This document shows, piece by piece, positions 36,833 to 44,205 of a DNA stretch of 48,316 nt. The notes beneath the pieces were generated by a model. The model had not been told where the DNA came from. It ran no database searches and saw only the letters and a program-made list of their open reading frames with translations. The translations under genes were made by a program, and so were the position numbers. The stretch is taken from the NCBI GenBank assembly GCA_030837345.1, contig JAUPKQ010000172.1, positions 1 to 48,316 on the forward strand, in the 5' to 3' direction. This stretch comes from Actinomycetota bacterium. GTDB lineage: Bacteria > Actinomycetota > Actinomycetes > Actinomycetales > Kineosporiaceae. Position 1 is the first letter of the stretch, and every line of letters starts with the position of its first letter.

Positions 36833-37927
36833 ATGGTTGCCTCGCTGACCCTTCACGTCAGCCTCCCCTGTTCCGGCGCCAGCCAGCTCCAGGGAATCCT
36901 GTCGCGGGGCCGGGCCGCGCTGCGCGAGCAGGGGATCTGGTACCCCGGTGAGGGATGCCTCCCCCGGGACGGGCTCAACCAGCAGGCGATCGGCGACGCC
37001 CGCGACCAGGCCGTCCGGCATGCCGAGACGACCCGCGCGGAGATCGCCGGACATCCCGGTCATGTCATCGTCTCGGCCGATTCCCTCGCCCACCTCGACG
37101 CGACCGGGGTGGAGGAGGTGCTAGCCCTGCTCGGGGCCCGTCCGGACACCGTCCGAGTCGTGATCACCGCTCTCGACCTCGGCCGCCTGCTCCCCGCCCT
37201 GTGGACGAACACCGTGGAGAACGGTTTCACGACCCACTTCGAGCCCTACCTGATGGCGGCGGTCGACCGGAGGCGCGATGACGGCGAGCCGTGGCGGACG
37301 GCGCTGGACCTTCCCGCGCTCGTGTCCCGCTGGCAGGCCGCCGTCGGGGCCGACCGGGTGACGCTCGTGCCGGTCCCCCCGGAGACCACCGGGCCCGGCC
37401 TGCTGTGGACCCGCTTCGCGGAGGCCGCGGGACTCGAGCCCCGTCCACCGGCGCCGCTCCCGTTCGGGCGGGCCACCGACGACGGCACCCGGCTCAGCGC
37501 GGGGCAGGCCCAGATGCTGCGGGCCCTGAACTCGGTGATGCTGGGCCTGCCCTCCCCGACGCAACGGGAGCTGAGGGAGCGGGTCCTCGCCGCCTGGGGC
37601 GCCTCGGGTGCCTCGGGAACCTCGGGCGAGTCCTCCGGTCCCCGGCTCGTCCTGCCGGACTCCTTCCGGGGAACGGTCCGGGAGTGGGCCGCCGAGGACA
37701 TCACCCGGCTTCGGGCGATCCACGCCCGCCTGTGCGGCCGGATCACCGATCTCGACCCGGTCTTCGGCCCCTCGACCGGCCCGGTGGCCGAACCGGTCCG
37801 CGACACCCTCGCCCGCGACGTCCTGGCCCTTCTCACCCCCGTCGGCGGCGAGGCGGCCACCCTCGACGCCCGGGTCCCCCGGGCCCGGGCCCGTCCCGCC
37901 GAACAAGCGTCCCGGTCGCGGTGGTAG
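36833..37927 (+). CDS. Sulfotransferase-like protein with a degenerate P-loop
   Basis: A 364-residue protein. The start LTLHVSLPCSGASQLQGILS and EQGIWYPGEG align with the opening of sulfotransferase-like proteins, where the PAPS-binding loop reads GLPKTGTSYLQ. Here it is SLPCSGASQLQ, without the lysine. A middle segment EPWRTALDLPALVSRWQAAV with VTLVPVPPE is also typical of this actinobacterial group. A Gly/Ser/Ala linker lies at about 255-270, and the C-terminus is arginine-rich. Lacking the PAPS loop lysine, it may bind another ligand or be inactive. It stands alone between the regulator and vapBC. The family assignment is moderate. Confidence 0.65.
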   Translation: MVASLTLHVSLPCSGASQLQGILSRGRAALREQGIWYPGEGCLPRDGLNQQAIGDARDQAVRHAETTRAEIAGHPGHVIVSADSLAHLDATGVEEVLALLGARPDTVRVVITALDLGRLLPALWTNTVENGFTTHFEPYLMAAVDRRRDDGEPWRTALDLPALVSRWQAAVGADRVTLVPVPPETTGPGLLWTRFAEAAGLEPRPPAPLPFGRATDDGTRLSAGQAQMLRALNSVMLGLPSPTQRELRERVLAAWGASGASGTSGESSGPRLVLPDSFRGTVREWAAEDITRLRAIHARLCGRITDLDPVFGPSTGPVAEPVRDTLARDVLALLTPVGGEAATLDARVPRARARPAEQASRSRW

Positions 37928-37960
37928 ACGTGCTGATCGCGAAGAACCCGACCCGTGGCG

Positions 37961-37997
37961 GATATCCAAGGTAGTCGAATAGGATGTCTTGGATATC
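37961..37997. promoter_or_regulatory. vapBC operator: 10-bp inverted repeat over the promoter
   Basis: GATATCCAAG (37961-37970) and CTTGGATATC (37988-37997) are perfect inverted 10-bp arms separated by 17 bp. The spacer contains a TAGGAT -10-like hexamer (37980-37985). It lies 37 bp before the vapB start, the usual place for autoregulation by a VapB2-VapC2 complex. The arms are A+T-richer than the surroundings. Confidence 0.75.
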
Positions 37998-38033
37998 GAA
38001 GGAGCCGGATCGACTGCGGGAAAGGTGACTGGA

Positions 38034-38252
38034 ATGGGCATGACGAAGACGCCGGTGGAGATCGACGACGAGGCGTTGGCGGCTGCTGCACAGGTCCTGG
38101 GGACCGTCACGAAGAAGGACACCGTCAACGAGGCCCTGCGTGAGGTCTCCGCCCGGTTACTGCGTCTTCGGGCGCTGGAACACCTGGGGGCCATGGCGGA
38201 TCGCGGTGACTTCGACGAGTTCCTGGACGACAAGGACGGCTACCGCAAGTGA
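38034..38252 (+). CDS. vapB: VapB-type antitoxin
   Basis: A 72-residue protein: KTPVEIDDEALAAAAQVLGT and KKDTVNEALREVSARLLRLR form a ribbon-helix-helix-like DNA-binding domain. The acidic tail MADRGDFDEFLDDKDGYRK would wrap the toxin. This is the VapB layout of actinobacterial type II systems. ATG 38034 has AAGG 8 nt upstream; ATG 38040 is a second possibility. Its stop overlaps the vapC GTG (GTGA), so toxin translation is coupled to the antitoxin. A palindromic operator lies just upstream. Confidence 0.9.
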   Translation: MGMTKTPVEIDDEALAAAAQVLGTVTKKDTVNEALREVSARLLRLRALEHLGAMADRGDFDEFLDDKDGYRK

Positions 38253-38659
38253 GCACAGCCCGCTTCTTGATCGACACCTCGGGTCTCGCCCTGATTCTCC
38301 AAGCGGAACACCGGACGATGTGGGCGGATTTCCTGTCCGCGGGCGTGATCGCCATCTGCCCGGTCGTGGAACTGGAGTTCCTCTACTCGGCCAGGTCGTT
38401 GGCCGACCGGGTGGACAAGCAGCGGCTGCTGACCCAGGTCTTCCCCTGGGTACCGATGGCCGATCGGGCGTTCGAACGGGCACAGGAGGTACAGGAGACG
38501 CTGACCCGGCGTGGTGAACACCGGTCCGCCGGCGCGGTAGACCTGCTGATCGCGGCGACCGCGGAACGGCACCAGCTGATCGTGCTGACCCAGGACCGGG
38601 ATTTCGAGACGGTCGCCTCCGTGACGGGACAACCGGTGCGCCGCATCACCACGCCGTGA
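38249..38659 (+). CDS. vapC: VapC-type PIN-domain ribonuclease toxin
   Basis: A 136-residue PIN domain. The acidic set is present: Asp9 in FLIDTS, Glu41/Glu43 in VVELEFLYSAR, Asp98 in GAVDLLIAATA and Asp116/Asp118 in TQDRDFETV. VapC toxins are Mg-dependent endoribonucleases that cut tRNA or rRNA; the target here is unknown. GTG 38249 overlaps the vapB stop. The gene is complete, with no frameshift, so the module may be functional. Its stop codon lies in the left arm of a bidirectional hairpin shared with the CDF gene. Confidence 0.92.
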   Translation: MSTARFLIDTSGLALILQAEHRTMWADFLSAGVIAICPVVELEFLYSARSLADRVDKQRLLTQVFPWVPMADRAFERAQEVQETLTRRGEHRSAGAVDLLIAATAERHQLIVLTQDRDFETVASVTGQPVRRITTP

Positions 38660-38688
38660 GGGACCTCACCACACGGTGAAGGCCCTCA
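38657..38688. terminator. Bidirectional terminator containing both stop codons of vapC and the CDF gene
   Basis: TGAGGG-A-CCTCACC pairs with GGTGAAGG-CCCTCA around an ACAC loop, with one or two bulges. The first TGA is the vapC stop (38657-38659). The last TCA (38686-38688) is the complement of the CDF-gene TGA. Transcripts from both sides would fold the same hairpin directly at their stop codon. Confidence 0.7.
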
Positions 38689-39627
38689 GTCACCGGGGAC
38701 GACGGGAGTCGTCGGCTCCCGGTCGATGTCAGGCTCCAGATAGATCACCCGGGCGATCGGGACGGCCTCACGAACGCGGCGTTCGGCGTCGTCGATCGCG
38801 GTCGCGACATCGGAGGCCCTCTCCTGAGGACCCACCGCGATCTTCGCGGCGACAAGGAGTTCCTCCGGGCCGAGGTGCAAGGTCTTCATGTGAATGATCC
38901 GCTTCACGCAACCGCCGACGAGCGCCGCCTCGATCGCCCGGACGTGTTCGGCGGTCGCGGATTCCCCCACGAGCAGGGAGTTCATCTCGACGGCGAGCAC
39001 GGCGGCGACGGTGACGAGCAGGATCCCGATGAAGGCGGTCCCCACCGCGTCCCACCGGCCGTCATGGGTGAGCAGGGTCAGGCCGACGCCGAAGAGCGCG
39101 AAGACGAGACCGATGAGAGCCGCGCTGTCCTCCAGCAGGACGACGGGCAGCTCCGGGGACTTCGCGGTCCTCACGAAGTCCGGCCAGGTCCGGCCGGCCC
39201 GGGTGTGGTTCGACTCCCGGATCGCCGTGCGGAACGAGTAACCCTCCAGCCCGATCGACACGACGAGGACGACGAGAGGTGTCCACCACCAGAACCCCTC
39301 GATCGGTTCGGGGTGGGACCACTTGTGCCAGGCCTCGTACAGCGCGAACAGGCCACCGACGCTGAACAGCACGATCGAGACGATGAAGGCGTACACGTAC
39401 CGCTCACGGCCGTACCCGAACGGGTGTTCGGGCGTCGCCTGACGGCTCGCGCGCTTCCCCCCGACGAGCAGCAGGACCTGGTTGCCCGAGTCGGCCACCG
39501 AGTGGATCGACTCGGCGAGCATCGACGAGGACCTGGTGAGGAGGTACGCGACGAACTTCGTCGCGGCGATGCCCAGGTTCGCCGTCAGAGCCGCGATGAT
39601 CGCGCGGGTACCGCCCTCGGTCGACAC
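38686..39627 (-). CDS. Cation diffusion facilitator family transporter
   Basis: A 313-residue transporter. The first helices contain TRAIIAALTANLGIAATKFV and SSSMLAESIHSVADSGNQ, with the HSVAD metal-site motif. ERYVYAFIVSIVLFSVGGLF and PLVVLVVSIGLEGYSFRTAI follow, then LLEDSAALIGLVFALFGVGL with the second site aspartate. A C-terminal cytoplasmic domain (HMKTLHLGPEELLVAAKIAV) is typical. CDF proteins export Zn, Fe, Mn or Co in exchange for protons; this one resembles the ZnT9-like branch. GTG 39627 follows GGAGGACAGC. It ends convergently with vapC. Confidence 0.9.
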   Translation of the reverse strand: MSTEGGTRAIIAALTANLGIAATKFVAYLLTRSSSMLAESIHSVADSGNQVLLLVGGKRASRQATPEHPFGYGRERYVYAFIVSIVLFSVGGLFALYEAWHKWSHPEPIEGFWWWTPLVVLVVSIGLEGYSFRTAIRESNHTRAGRTWPDFVRTAKSPELPVVLLEDSAALIGLVFALFGVGLTLLTHDGRWDAVGTAFIGILLVTVAAVLAVEMNSLLVGESATAEHVRAIEAALVGGCVKRIIHMKTLHLGPEELLVAAKIAVGPQERASDVATAIDDAERRVREAVPIARVIYLEPDIDREPTTPVVPGD

Positions 39628-39711
39628 GCTGTCCTCCTCGATGTCCGGCGTGTCCGCGCCGGTGCCGGTTACTGGGGACACCCTATTCGGAAGTTCTCCC
39701 CCGGCCTCCGG

Positions 39712-40875
39712 TCAGCGGGTACGGTCCCGCAGATCGGCGACGTGCGGCGAGGTCAGCGGGTCGACCCGGGCCGCGAGCGCCAGGTAGACGGCCGCGAAGT
39801 CCGTCAGCGAGACGAGATCGGCGAGACGCTCCAGCGGGTGGCCGGGTTCCGCCGTCGCCTCGCTGACGCGCACCCCCGCCTCCTCCGCCGTCGCGCGGAC
39901 GGCGTCCGCCGTGCGCGAGGTCTCCAGCCAGGCGCCGTCCGGGCGGTCCACGGTCGGGACGGCGTCGCGCAGGAAAACGAGTCGCAGGCGGGTTCCCACC
40001 GGTTCGTCGATGTCCGGGTCGGCGAACAGGTCCCCCGGCTTGGCCGCGAACGGGCCGCCGAACGTCGCCACGACGTCACCCGCGTCGTCCGGGAGCGCGC
40101 CGCGCATCGCGGGGATCCGCGCCGTCCGGGCGAGCATGGACACCGCCCTGCTCGCGGCGACCCCGGTGACGTCGCCGTCGCCGAGGACGACCGGAACGGA
40201 TCCGGCGATCTCCAGCGCGAGGGCCTTCGCGGGGTTGACGAACGCCTCGGACGACGGGCGGAACTCGGACGCACGCAGATCGAGTCGCTCAGCGACGGCC
40301 GCGAGGACGGCCGAGGAGGCGTTGATCAGCCCGAGGGCGTCGGCCGCGGCGAGGACCGGGGTCAGGAGACTCCACAGCGCCATGCGGGAGGCCCGGGAGG
40401 CCCGTGTCCCGGCGCCCGTCACCGGGACGTGGACGCCACCGGTCCGGGTGGAGACCTCGGCGAGCGGGGAGCCCGGGGCACCGACCGTCAGCAGCCGCGC
40501 ACCGCGGCGCGCGGCCTCGGCCGCGAGCCCGAGAGGGCCGGGGGCCCTGCCGGACATCGAGACGGCGACGACGAGGTCCATCGGCCCGACCCACCCGGGC
40601 AGCGGCAGCCCGCGCCGGACCGACATCGGCACCGGGGATCCGGACCCCGCGAGCATCGTCAGCACGTCGCCGACGACCGCGCTGCCCCCCAGGCTGGCCA
40701 CGACCACCGCGCGCGGGCGGCCGTCGGTGGTGAGCCGGACGATCCCCGCCTCGGTCGCGGCGTTCAGCGCCGAACGGATTTGCGCCCCGGCGCTCGCCAG
40801 GGCCCGCAGACTGCCCGAGGGGTCCGACGCGACAAGCGCGTCCGCATCGTCCAGGAGCTGTTCGTCGAGATCCAT
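39712..40875 (-). CDS. SIS-domain protein beside phosphomannomutase (Rv3256c-like)
   Basis: A 387-residue protein. A SIS (sugar-isomerase) fold is marked by AVVVASLGGSAVVGDVLTML and DLVVAVSMSGRAPGPLGLAA, where the SxSG pattern binds phosphosugar. A second SIS-like half follows (SVPVVLGDGDVTGVAASRAV ... PDDAGDVVATFGGPF). Related proteins are annotated as bifunctional phosphoglucose/phosphomannose isomerase, but catalytic residues are not evident to me. Its position next to manB suggests a role in the mannose-phosphate and GDP-mannose supply. ATG 40875 is the first plausible start; no good ribosome-binding site is visible. Confidence 0.82.
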   Translation of the reverse strand: MDLDEQLLDDADALVASDPSGSLRALASAGAQIRSALNAATEAGIVRLTTDGRPRAVVVASLGGSAVVGDVLTMLAGSGSPVPMSVRRGLPLPGWVGPMDLVVAVSMSGRAPGPLGLAAEAARRGARLLTVGAPGSPLAEVSTRTGGVHVPVTGAGTRASRASRMALWSLLTPVLAAADALGLINASSAVLAAVAERLDLRASEFRPSSEAFVNPAKALALEIAGSVPVVLGDGDVTGVAASRAVSMLARTARIPAMRGALPDDAGDVVATFGGPFAAKPGDLFADPDIDEPVGTRLRLVFLRDAVPTVDRPDGAWLETSRTADAVRATAEEAGVRVSEATAEPGHPLERLADLVSLTDFAAVYLALAARVDPLTSPHVADLRDRTR

Positions 40876-40945
40876 CGTCGTCCCGTCGTCGTTGCTGATG
40901 CCGGTGATGCAACCGAGAGTGCCGGGGAAGGTGCCGGTGAGGGTG

Positions 40946-41128
40946 TCAGCCCCGGGAACGCGCCTCGTCGACGAGAAGGACCGGTATGCCCCCGTCAACC
41001 CGGTAGGCGAGGTCGCACCCCTCGCACCAGAGCTCCGGGCTACCATCCGGAGCCTGACCGTCACTGAACGCTTGCCCGCAGGACGGGCAGCGCAGGATCT
41101 CACGGAGCCACGGCTCGATCGTCGTCAC
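40946..41128 (-). CDS. Trm112-like zinc-ribbon protein
   Basis: A 60-residue protein: TIEPWLREILRCPSCGQAFS then ELWCEGCDLAYRVDGGIPVL. Two CxxC pairs (CPSC and CEGC) bind zinc, and GIPVLLVDEAR is the typical ending. Eukaryotic Trm112 activates methyltransferases; small bacterial versions are common between manB and neighbouring genes, without a known role. GTG 41128 matches the family length. CAGGAT (one base off TANNNT) lies 6 nt upstream. It is divergent from manB. Confidence 0.85.
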   Translation of the reverse strand: MTTIEPWLREILRCPSCGQAFSDGQAPDGSPELWCEGCDLAYRVDGGIPVLLVDEARSRG

Positions 41129-41207
41129 GCGTCCATCCTGACGCATCGGAGCCGGGCGCGGGGGTCCGACCCGGCCGACCGTGCGACAGGTCAGGAGGGT
41201 CACCCAG

Positions 41208-41213
41208 TAGGGT
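41208..41213 (+). promoter_or_regulatory. -10 hexamer of manB (leaderless)
   Basis: TAGGGT ends 8 nt before GTG 41222. AGGAGG at 41193 is too far away (more than 20 nt) to act as its ribosome-binding site. Confidence 0.5.
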
Positions 41214-41221
41214 ACGACCTC

Positions 41222-42670
41222 GTGGCACAGCTCACTGACATCGTGAAGGCGTACGACGTGCGGGGAATCGTCGGCGATCAGTTCGACGAGGACACGGCCT
41301 GGGCCCTCGGGGCGGCGTTCGCCGAAGAGGTCGCCTCCGGCCCCGGCACCAGCCGCGTCGTGATCGGTTACGACATGCGGCCGTCGTCGCCCTCACTGTC
41401 CGGAGCGTTCGCCCGCGGTGCCGCCTCGCGGGGGCTCGACGTCGTCGTCATCGGGCTGTGCAGCACCGACGGTCTCTACTACGCCTCGGGCGCCCTGGGC
41501 GCACCGGGGGCGATGTTCACCGCGAGTCACAACCCGGCGGCCTACAACGGCATCAAGATGTGCCGTTCCGGGGCGCGCCCGATCGGTCAGGACACCGGGC
41601 TCTCGCGCATCCGTGACCGCGCCCAGGAACTGCTGGACACCAAGGCCTGGCAGCTGGACGGTGGGCAGCCGGACGGCGGGCGGCCACGGACCGGCTCCGT
41701 CGAGGAGCAGGATCTCCTGCGCGGGTACGCCGGGCATCTGCGCGGGCTCGTCGACCTGTCCGCGATCCGCCCGCTGAAGATCGTGGTGGACGCCGGGAAC
41801 GGCATGGGCGGGCTCACCACTCCCGCCGTCCTCGGCACGCGGGCCGGGCTTCCCGCCCTGCCCCTGACGATCGTTCCGCTCTACTTCGAGCTCGACGGCA
41901 CCTTCCCCAACCACGAGGCCAACCCGCTCGACCCGGCGAACCTGAGGGACCTCCAGGCGGCCGTGGTCGCCGAGGGCGCCGACCTGGGGCTCGCCTTCGA
42001 CGGGGACGCCGACCGCTGCTTCGTCATCGACGAGCGTGGTGAGCCGGTCAGCCCGAGCGCGATCACCGCGCTGGTCGCCCGGCGGGAGATCGCCAAGGAG
42101 GTGACCGCCGGACGCGAGGCCACGGTGATCCACAATCTGATCAGCTCGCGGGCGGTCGCCGAGGTGATCACCGAGGCCGGAGGGATCCCCGTCCGGACCA
42201 GGGTCGGCCACTCGTTCATCAAGGCCGAGATGGCGGCGAACGACGCGGTCTTCGGCGGCGAGCACTCGGCCCACTACTACTTCCGCGACTTCTGGTTCGC
42301 CGACACCGGCATGCTCGCGGCGATGCACCTGCTCGCGGCCCTCGGGGAGCAGCCCGCGCCCCTTTCAGGGTTCGCCTCCGAGTACGAGCGCTACGTCTCC
42401 AGCGGTGAGATCAACTCTCGGGTGACGGACGTCGCGGCGGCGACCGAACGGGTCGCCGCGGCCTTCGCCGGGCGTGCGGGAACCGAGGTCGACCGTCTCG
42501 ACGGCCTGAGCGTCGTCCACGCCGGGAACGACGGCTCGGGCCCGATGTGGTGGTTCAACCTGCGCCCGAGCAACACCGAGCCTCTCCTCCGCCTCAACGC
42601 GGAGGCCGCCGACGCCCAGACGATGGCCGCGCTCCGCGACGAGGTGCTGGCGCTCGTCCGCGCGTCCTGA
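41222..42670 (+). CDS. manB: Phosphomannomutase/phosphoglucomutase
   Basis: A 482-residue alpha-D-phosphohexomutase. IVKAYDVRGIVGDQFDED opens domain 1. The catalytic serine lies in AMFTASHNPAAYNGIK, the metal loop is LAFDGDADRCFVID, and the sugar loop GGEHSAHYYFRDFWFADTG. The phosphate-binding loop near the C-terminus is NLRPSNTEPLLRLN. All four domains are complete. It interconverts mannose-6-P and mannose-1-P, leading to GDP-mannose for polyprenyl-phosphate-mannose, lipomannan and glycoproteins. The neighbours (SIS, Trm112, DUF3499, metallopeptidase) match the mycobacterial manB locus. GTG 41222 is supported by a TAGGGT hexamer 8 nt upstream. Confidence 0.95.
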   Translation: MAQLTDIVKAYDVRGIVGDQFDEDTAWALGAAFAEEVASGPGTSRVVIGYDMRPSSPSLSGAFARGAASRGLDVVVIGLCSTDGLYYASGALGAPGAMFTASHNPAAYNGIKMCRSGARPIGQDTGLSRIRDRAQELLDTKAWQLDGGQPDGGRPRTGSVEEQDLLRGYAGHLRGLVDLSAIRPLKIVVDAGNGMGGLTTPAVLGTRAGLPALPLTIVPLYFELDGTFPNHEANPLDPANLRDLQAAVVAEGADLGLAFDGDADRCFVIDERGEPVSPSAITALVARREIAKEVTAGREATVIHNLISSRAVAEVITEAGGIPVRTRVGHSFIKAEMAANDAVFGGEHSAHYYFRDFWFADTGMLAAMHLLAALGEQPAPLSGFASEYERYVSSGEINSRVTDVAAATERVAAAFAGRAGTEVDRLDGLSVVHAGNDGSGPMWWFNLRPSNTEPLLRLNAEAADAQTMAALRDEVLALVRAS

Positions 42671-42696
42671 CCTCGCCCTCAGCGCGTCCTGCCGGG

Positions 42697-43005
42697 TCAT
42701 CCCTTCCGCGAACGGTCGAGGACGCCCTCGACGCTCAGTTCACTGCCCGCGTGCTCCCAGGTGCGGTGCTCACACCGGTGGCACGAGGTGAAGTCGACAG
42801 GGGTGCCGTCCGTCAGGCTCATCGAGAGCCGGGTGACGTGGGGGCTGCCGCAGTCGCGGCACTCCGCCGGCACCCGGTGCTCCCGTTGCGTCAGCGAACC
42901 GAGCGGGCTCGCAGGCATCGCTCCCCGTCCCCGTCCCCGGCGTGTCCTGATGACGGGGGAATCCGACGATGTGCGCTGGAAGGGAACACGGGACTGAGAG
43001 GCCAT
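42697..43005 (-). CDS. Small zinc-ribbon protein of unknown function
   Basis: A 102-residue protein. The N-terminal half is basic and low-complexity (RTRRGRGRGAMPASPLGSL). The C-terminal half has ECRDCGSPHVTRLSMSLTDG and SCHRCEHRTWEHAGSELSVE, a clear pair of CxxC knuckles for zinc. Similar small proteins precede DUF3499 genes in other actinobacteria. I know of no role. ATG 43005 has GGAAG upstream at workable spacing; a start at 43074 or 43092 is possible but less likely. It converges with manB and follows DUF3499 on the same strand. Confidence 0.72.
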   Translation of the reverse strand: MASQSRVPFQRTSSDSPVIRTRRGRGRGAMPASPLGSLTQREHRVPAECRDCGSPHVTRLSMSLTDGTPVDFTSCHRCEHRTWEHAGSELSVEGVLDRSRKG

Positions 43006-43209
43006 CAGGCGACTTCCTTGCATTCGGGCCCGGCACGGGCTCGGGTGAGGACCTTTACCTCTTCGGCACCGAACCTCCCCGGGGTTGAACACCGGGAGTG
43101 TCCGGTCTTTCCGGACCTCACGGGTCCGATCGTGTTTTGTGGCGTCATCGACGTCGCCGTTCGCGGTCTCGTAGCCGCACCGGGCCGTCGACTCGCGGAA
43201 CCGCCAGGA

Positions 43210-43587
43210 TCAGCGCTGGGGGTCGCGCAGGACGCGCAGGTGCCCCCGGCGTCCGACCTCGACCGTCGATCCCTCCCGGGTGGCGCCCCCCGGCGGCTCC
43301 TCGGGCTCGGGGCGGGGGCGCGCGGCCTCCCGGACGGCGTCAGCGAGCGCCAGCAGGTCGTCGTGCGACGGACCTGACGGTTCGGAGTCCGGGGCGAGAC
43401 GGACGACCTCCCACCCGCGCGGCGCGGTGAGCCGCTCGGCGTGCGGGGCGCAGAGGTCGTAACAGTGAGGCTCGGCGTAGGTCGCGAGCGGGCCGAGGAC
43501 GGCCGTCGAATCCGAGTACACGTAGGTCAAGGTGGCCACAGCAGGCCTGCCGCAGGCCGTTCGCGAACACCTCCGGACTCCACCCAC
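43210..43587 (-). CDS. DUF3499 protein
   Basis: A 125-residue protein. The DUF3499 core RRCSRTACGRPAVATLTYVY, SDSTAVLGPLATYAEPHCYD and LCAPHAERLTAPRGWEVVRL is almost canonical. Two cysteines at the start and the Cys/His cluster in PHCYDLCAPHAE suggest one zinc site. The tail is acidic and proline-rich. It corresponds to the mycobacterial protein next to manB (Rv3258c position). GTG 43587 fits the family start and has TACTGT 6 nt upstream. It is divergent from the metallopeptidase gene. Function unknown. Confidence 0.87.
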   Translation of the reverse strand: MGGVRRCSRTACGRPAVATLTYVYSDSTAVLGPLATYAEPHCYDLCAPHAERLTAPRGWEVVRLAPDSEPSGPSHDDLLALADAVREAARPRPEPEEPPGGATREGSTVEVGRRGHLRVLRDPQR

Positions 43588-43593
43588 GGGCGG

Positions 43594-43599
43594 ACAGTA
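43594..43599 (-). promoter_or_regulatory. -10 hexamer of the DUF3499 gene (leaderless)
   Basis: Minus-strand TACTGT ends 6 nt before GTG 43587. It decides the start against longer upstream reading. Confidence 0.5.
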
Positions 43600-43682
43600 C
43601 CGCTCCTGGACCCCCCGGCGCACCCGGCACGCCGAGGGAGCGTGACGGCGGACCATTCCCATCAATTCCCCTTGATCCGCTG

Positions 43683-43688
43683 TACCCT
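43683..43688 (+). promoter_or_regulatory. -10 hexamer of the metallopeptidase-family gene (leaderless)
   Basis: TACCCT ends 7 nt before ATG 43696. The intervening bases (GGCGCGC) are not a Shine-Dalgarno sequence. Confidence 0.5.
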
Positions 43689-43695
43689 GGCGCGC

Positions 43696-44181
43696 ATGCC
43701 CCGTCGCCCCCCTCCACCACCCCAGGGGCCGCCTCCGATCTCCCTGCCCCAGATCTGGCCCGCGCCCGGGGGACGGCGCCGTGACCGGCACGGACGGGGT
43801 CTGCGGGGGCCGCTGGTGCCCCGGGACGTTCCTGCCTGGCGCAGCCGTGCCGAACGGTTCGACGACCTCGTCCTGGACGCCGTCGAGCGTCTCGAACCCC
43901 GCTGGGGGCGTCAGCTCGACGGCGTGGAACTGGCCGTCGAGGACGTGCCGCCGGGCGACCCCGCCCCGTGGGAGCACAGCGATGTCCCGCTCGGCCGGTT
44001 CTTCCCCTCGCAGGGCACCCTGCCGCCCCGGGTCGTGGTCTACCGGCGTCCGGTCGAGACGAGGGCACCCGACACCCGCGATCTCCCCGCGCTGGTGCAC
44101 GACGTCGTCGTCGAGCAGGTCGCCCATCTGCTGGGCCTCACCCCGGAGCAGATCGACCCCCGGTACGGCGAGGAGGACTGA
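43696..44181 (+). CDS. Metallopeptidase-family protein with a degenerate HExxH (Rv3259-like)
   Basis: A 161-residue protein. A proline/arginine-rich N-terminus precedes the minimal zincin domain: SRAERFDDLVLDAVERLEPR, GVELAVEDVPPGD, PPRVVVYRRPVETRA and the helix DVVVEQVAHLLGLTPEQIDP. The family normally carries HExxH in that helix; here it reads EQVAH (140-144), so the first histidine and the glutamate are lost and only the second histidine remains. Proteolysis is doubtful; a structural or binding role is more likely. Position beside DUF3499 matches Rv3259. The gene is followed by a hairpin at 44185. Confidence 0.82.
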   Translation: MPRRPPPPPQGPPPISLPQIWPAPGGRRRDRHGRGLRGPLVPRDVPAWRSRAERFDDLVLDAVERLEPRWGRQLDGVELAVEDVPPGDPAPWEHSDVPLGRFFPSQGTLPPRVVVYRRPVETRAPDTRDLPALVHDVVVEQVAHLLGLTPEQIDPRYGEED

Positions 44182-44184
44182 CCG

Positions 44185-44200
44185 GCCCCGTCGCCGGGGC
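44185..44200. terminator. Short hairpin between the metallopeptidase and DUF5719 genes
   Basis: GCCCCG and CGGGGC form a perfect 6-bp stem with a TCGC loop, between two convergent genes whose stop codons are 24 bp apart. Confidence 0.6.
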
Positions 44201-44205
44201 GAGGA

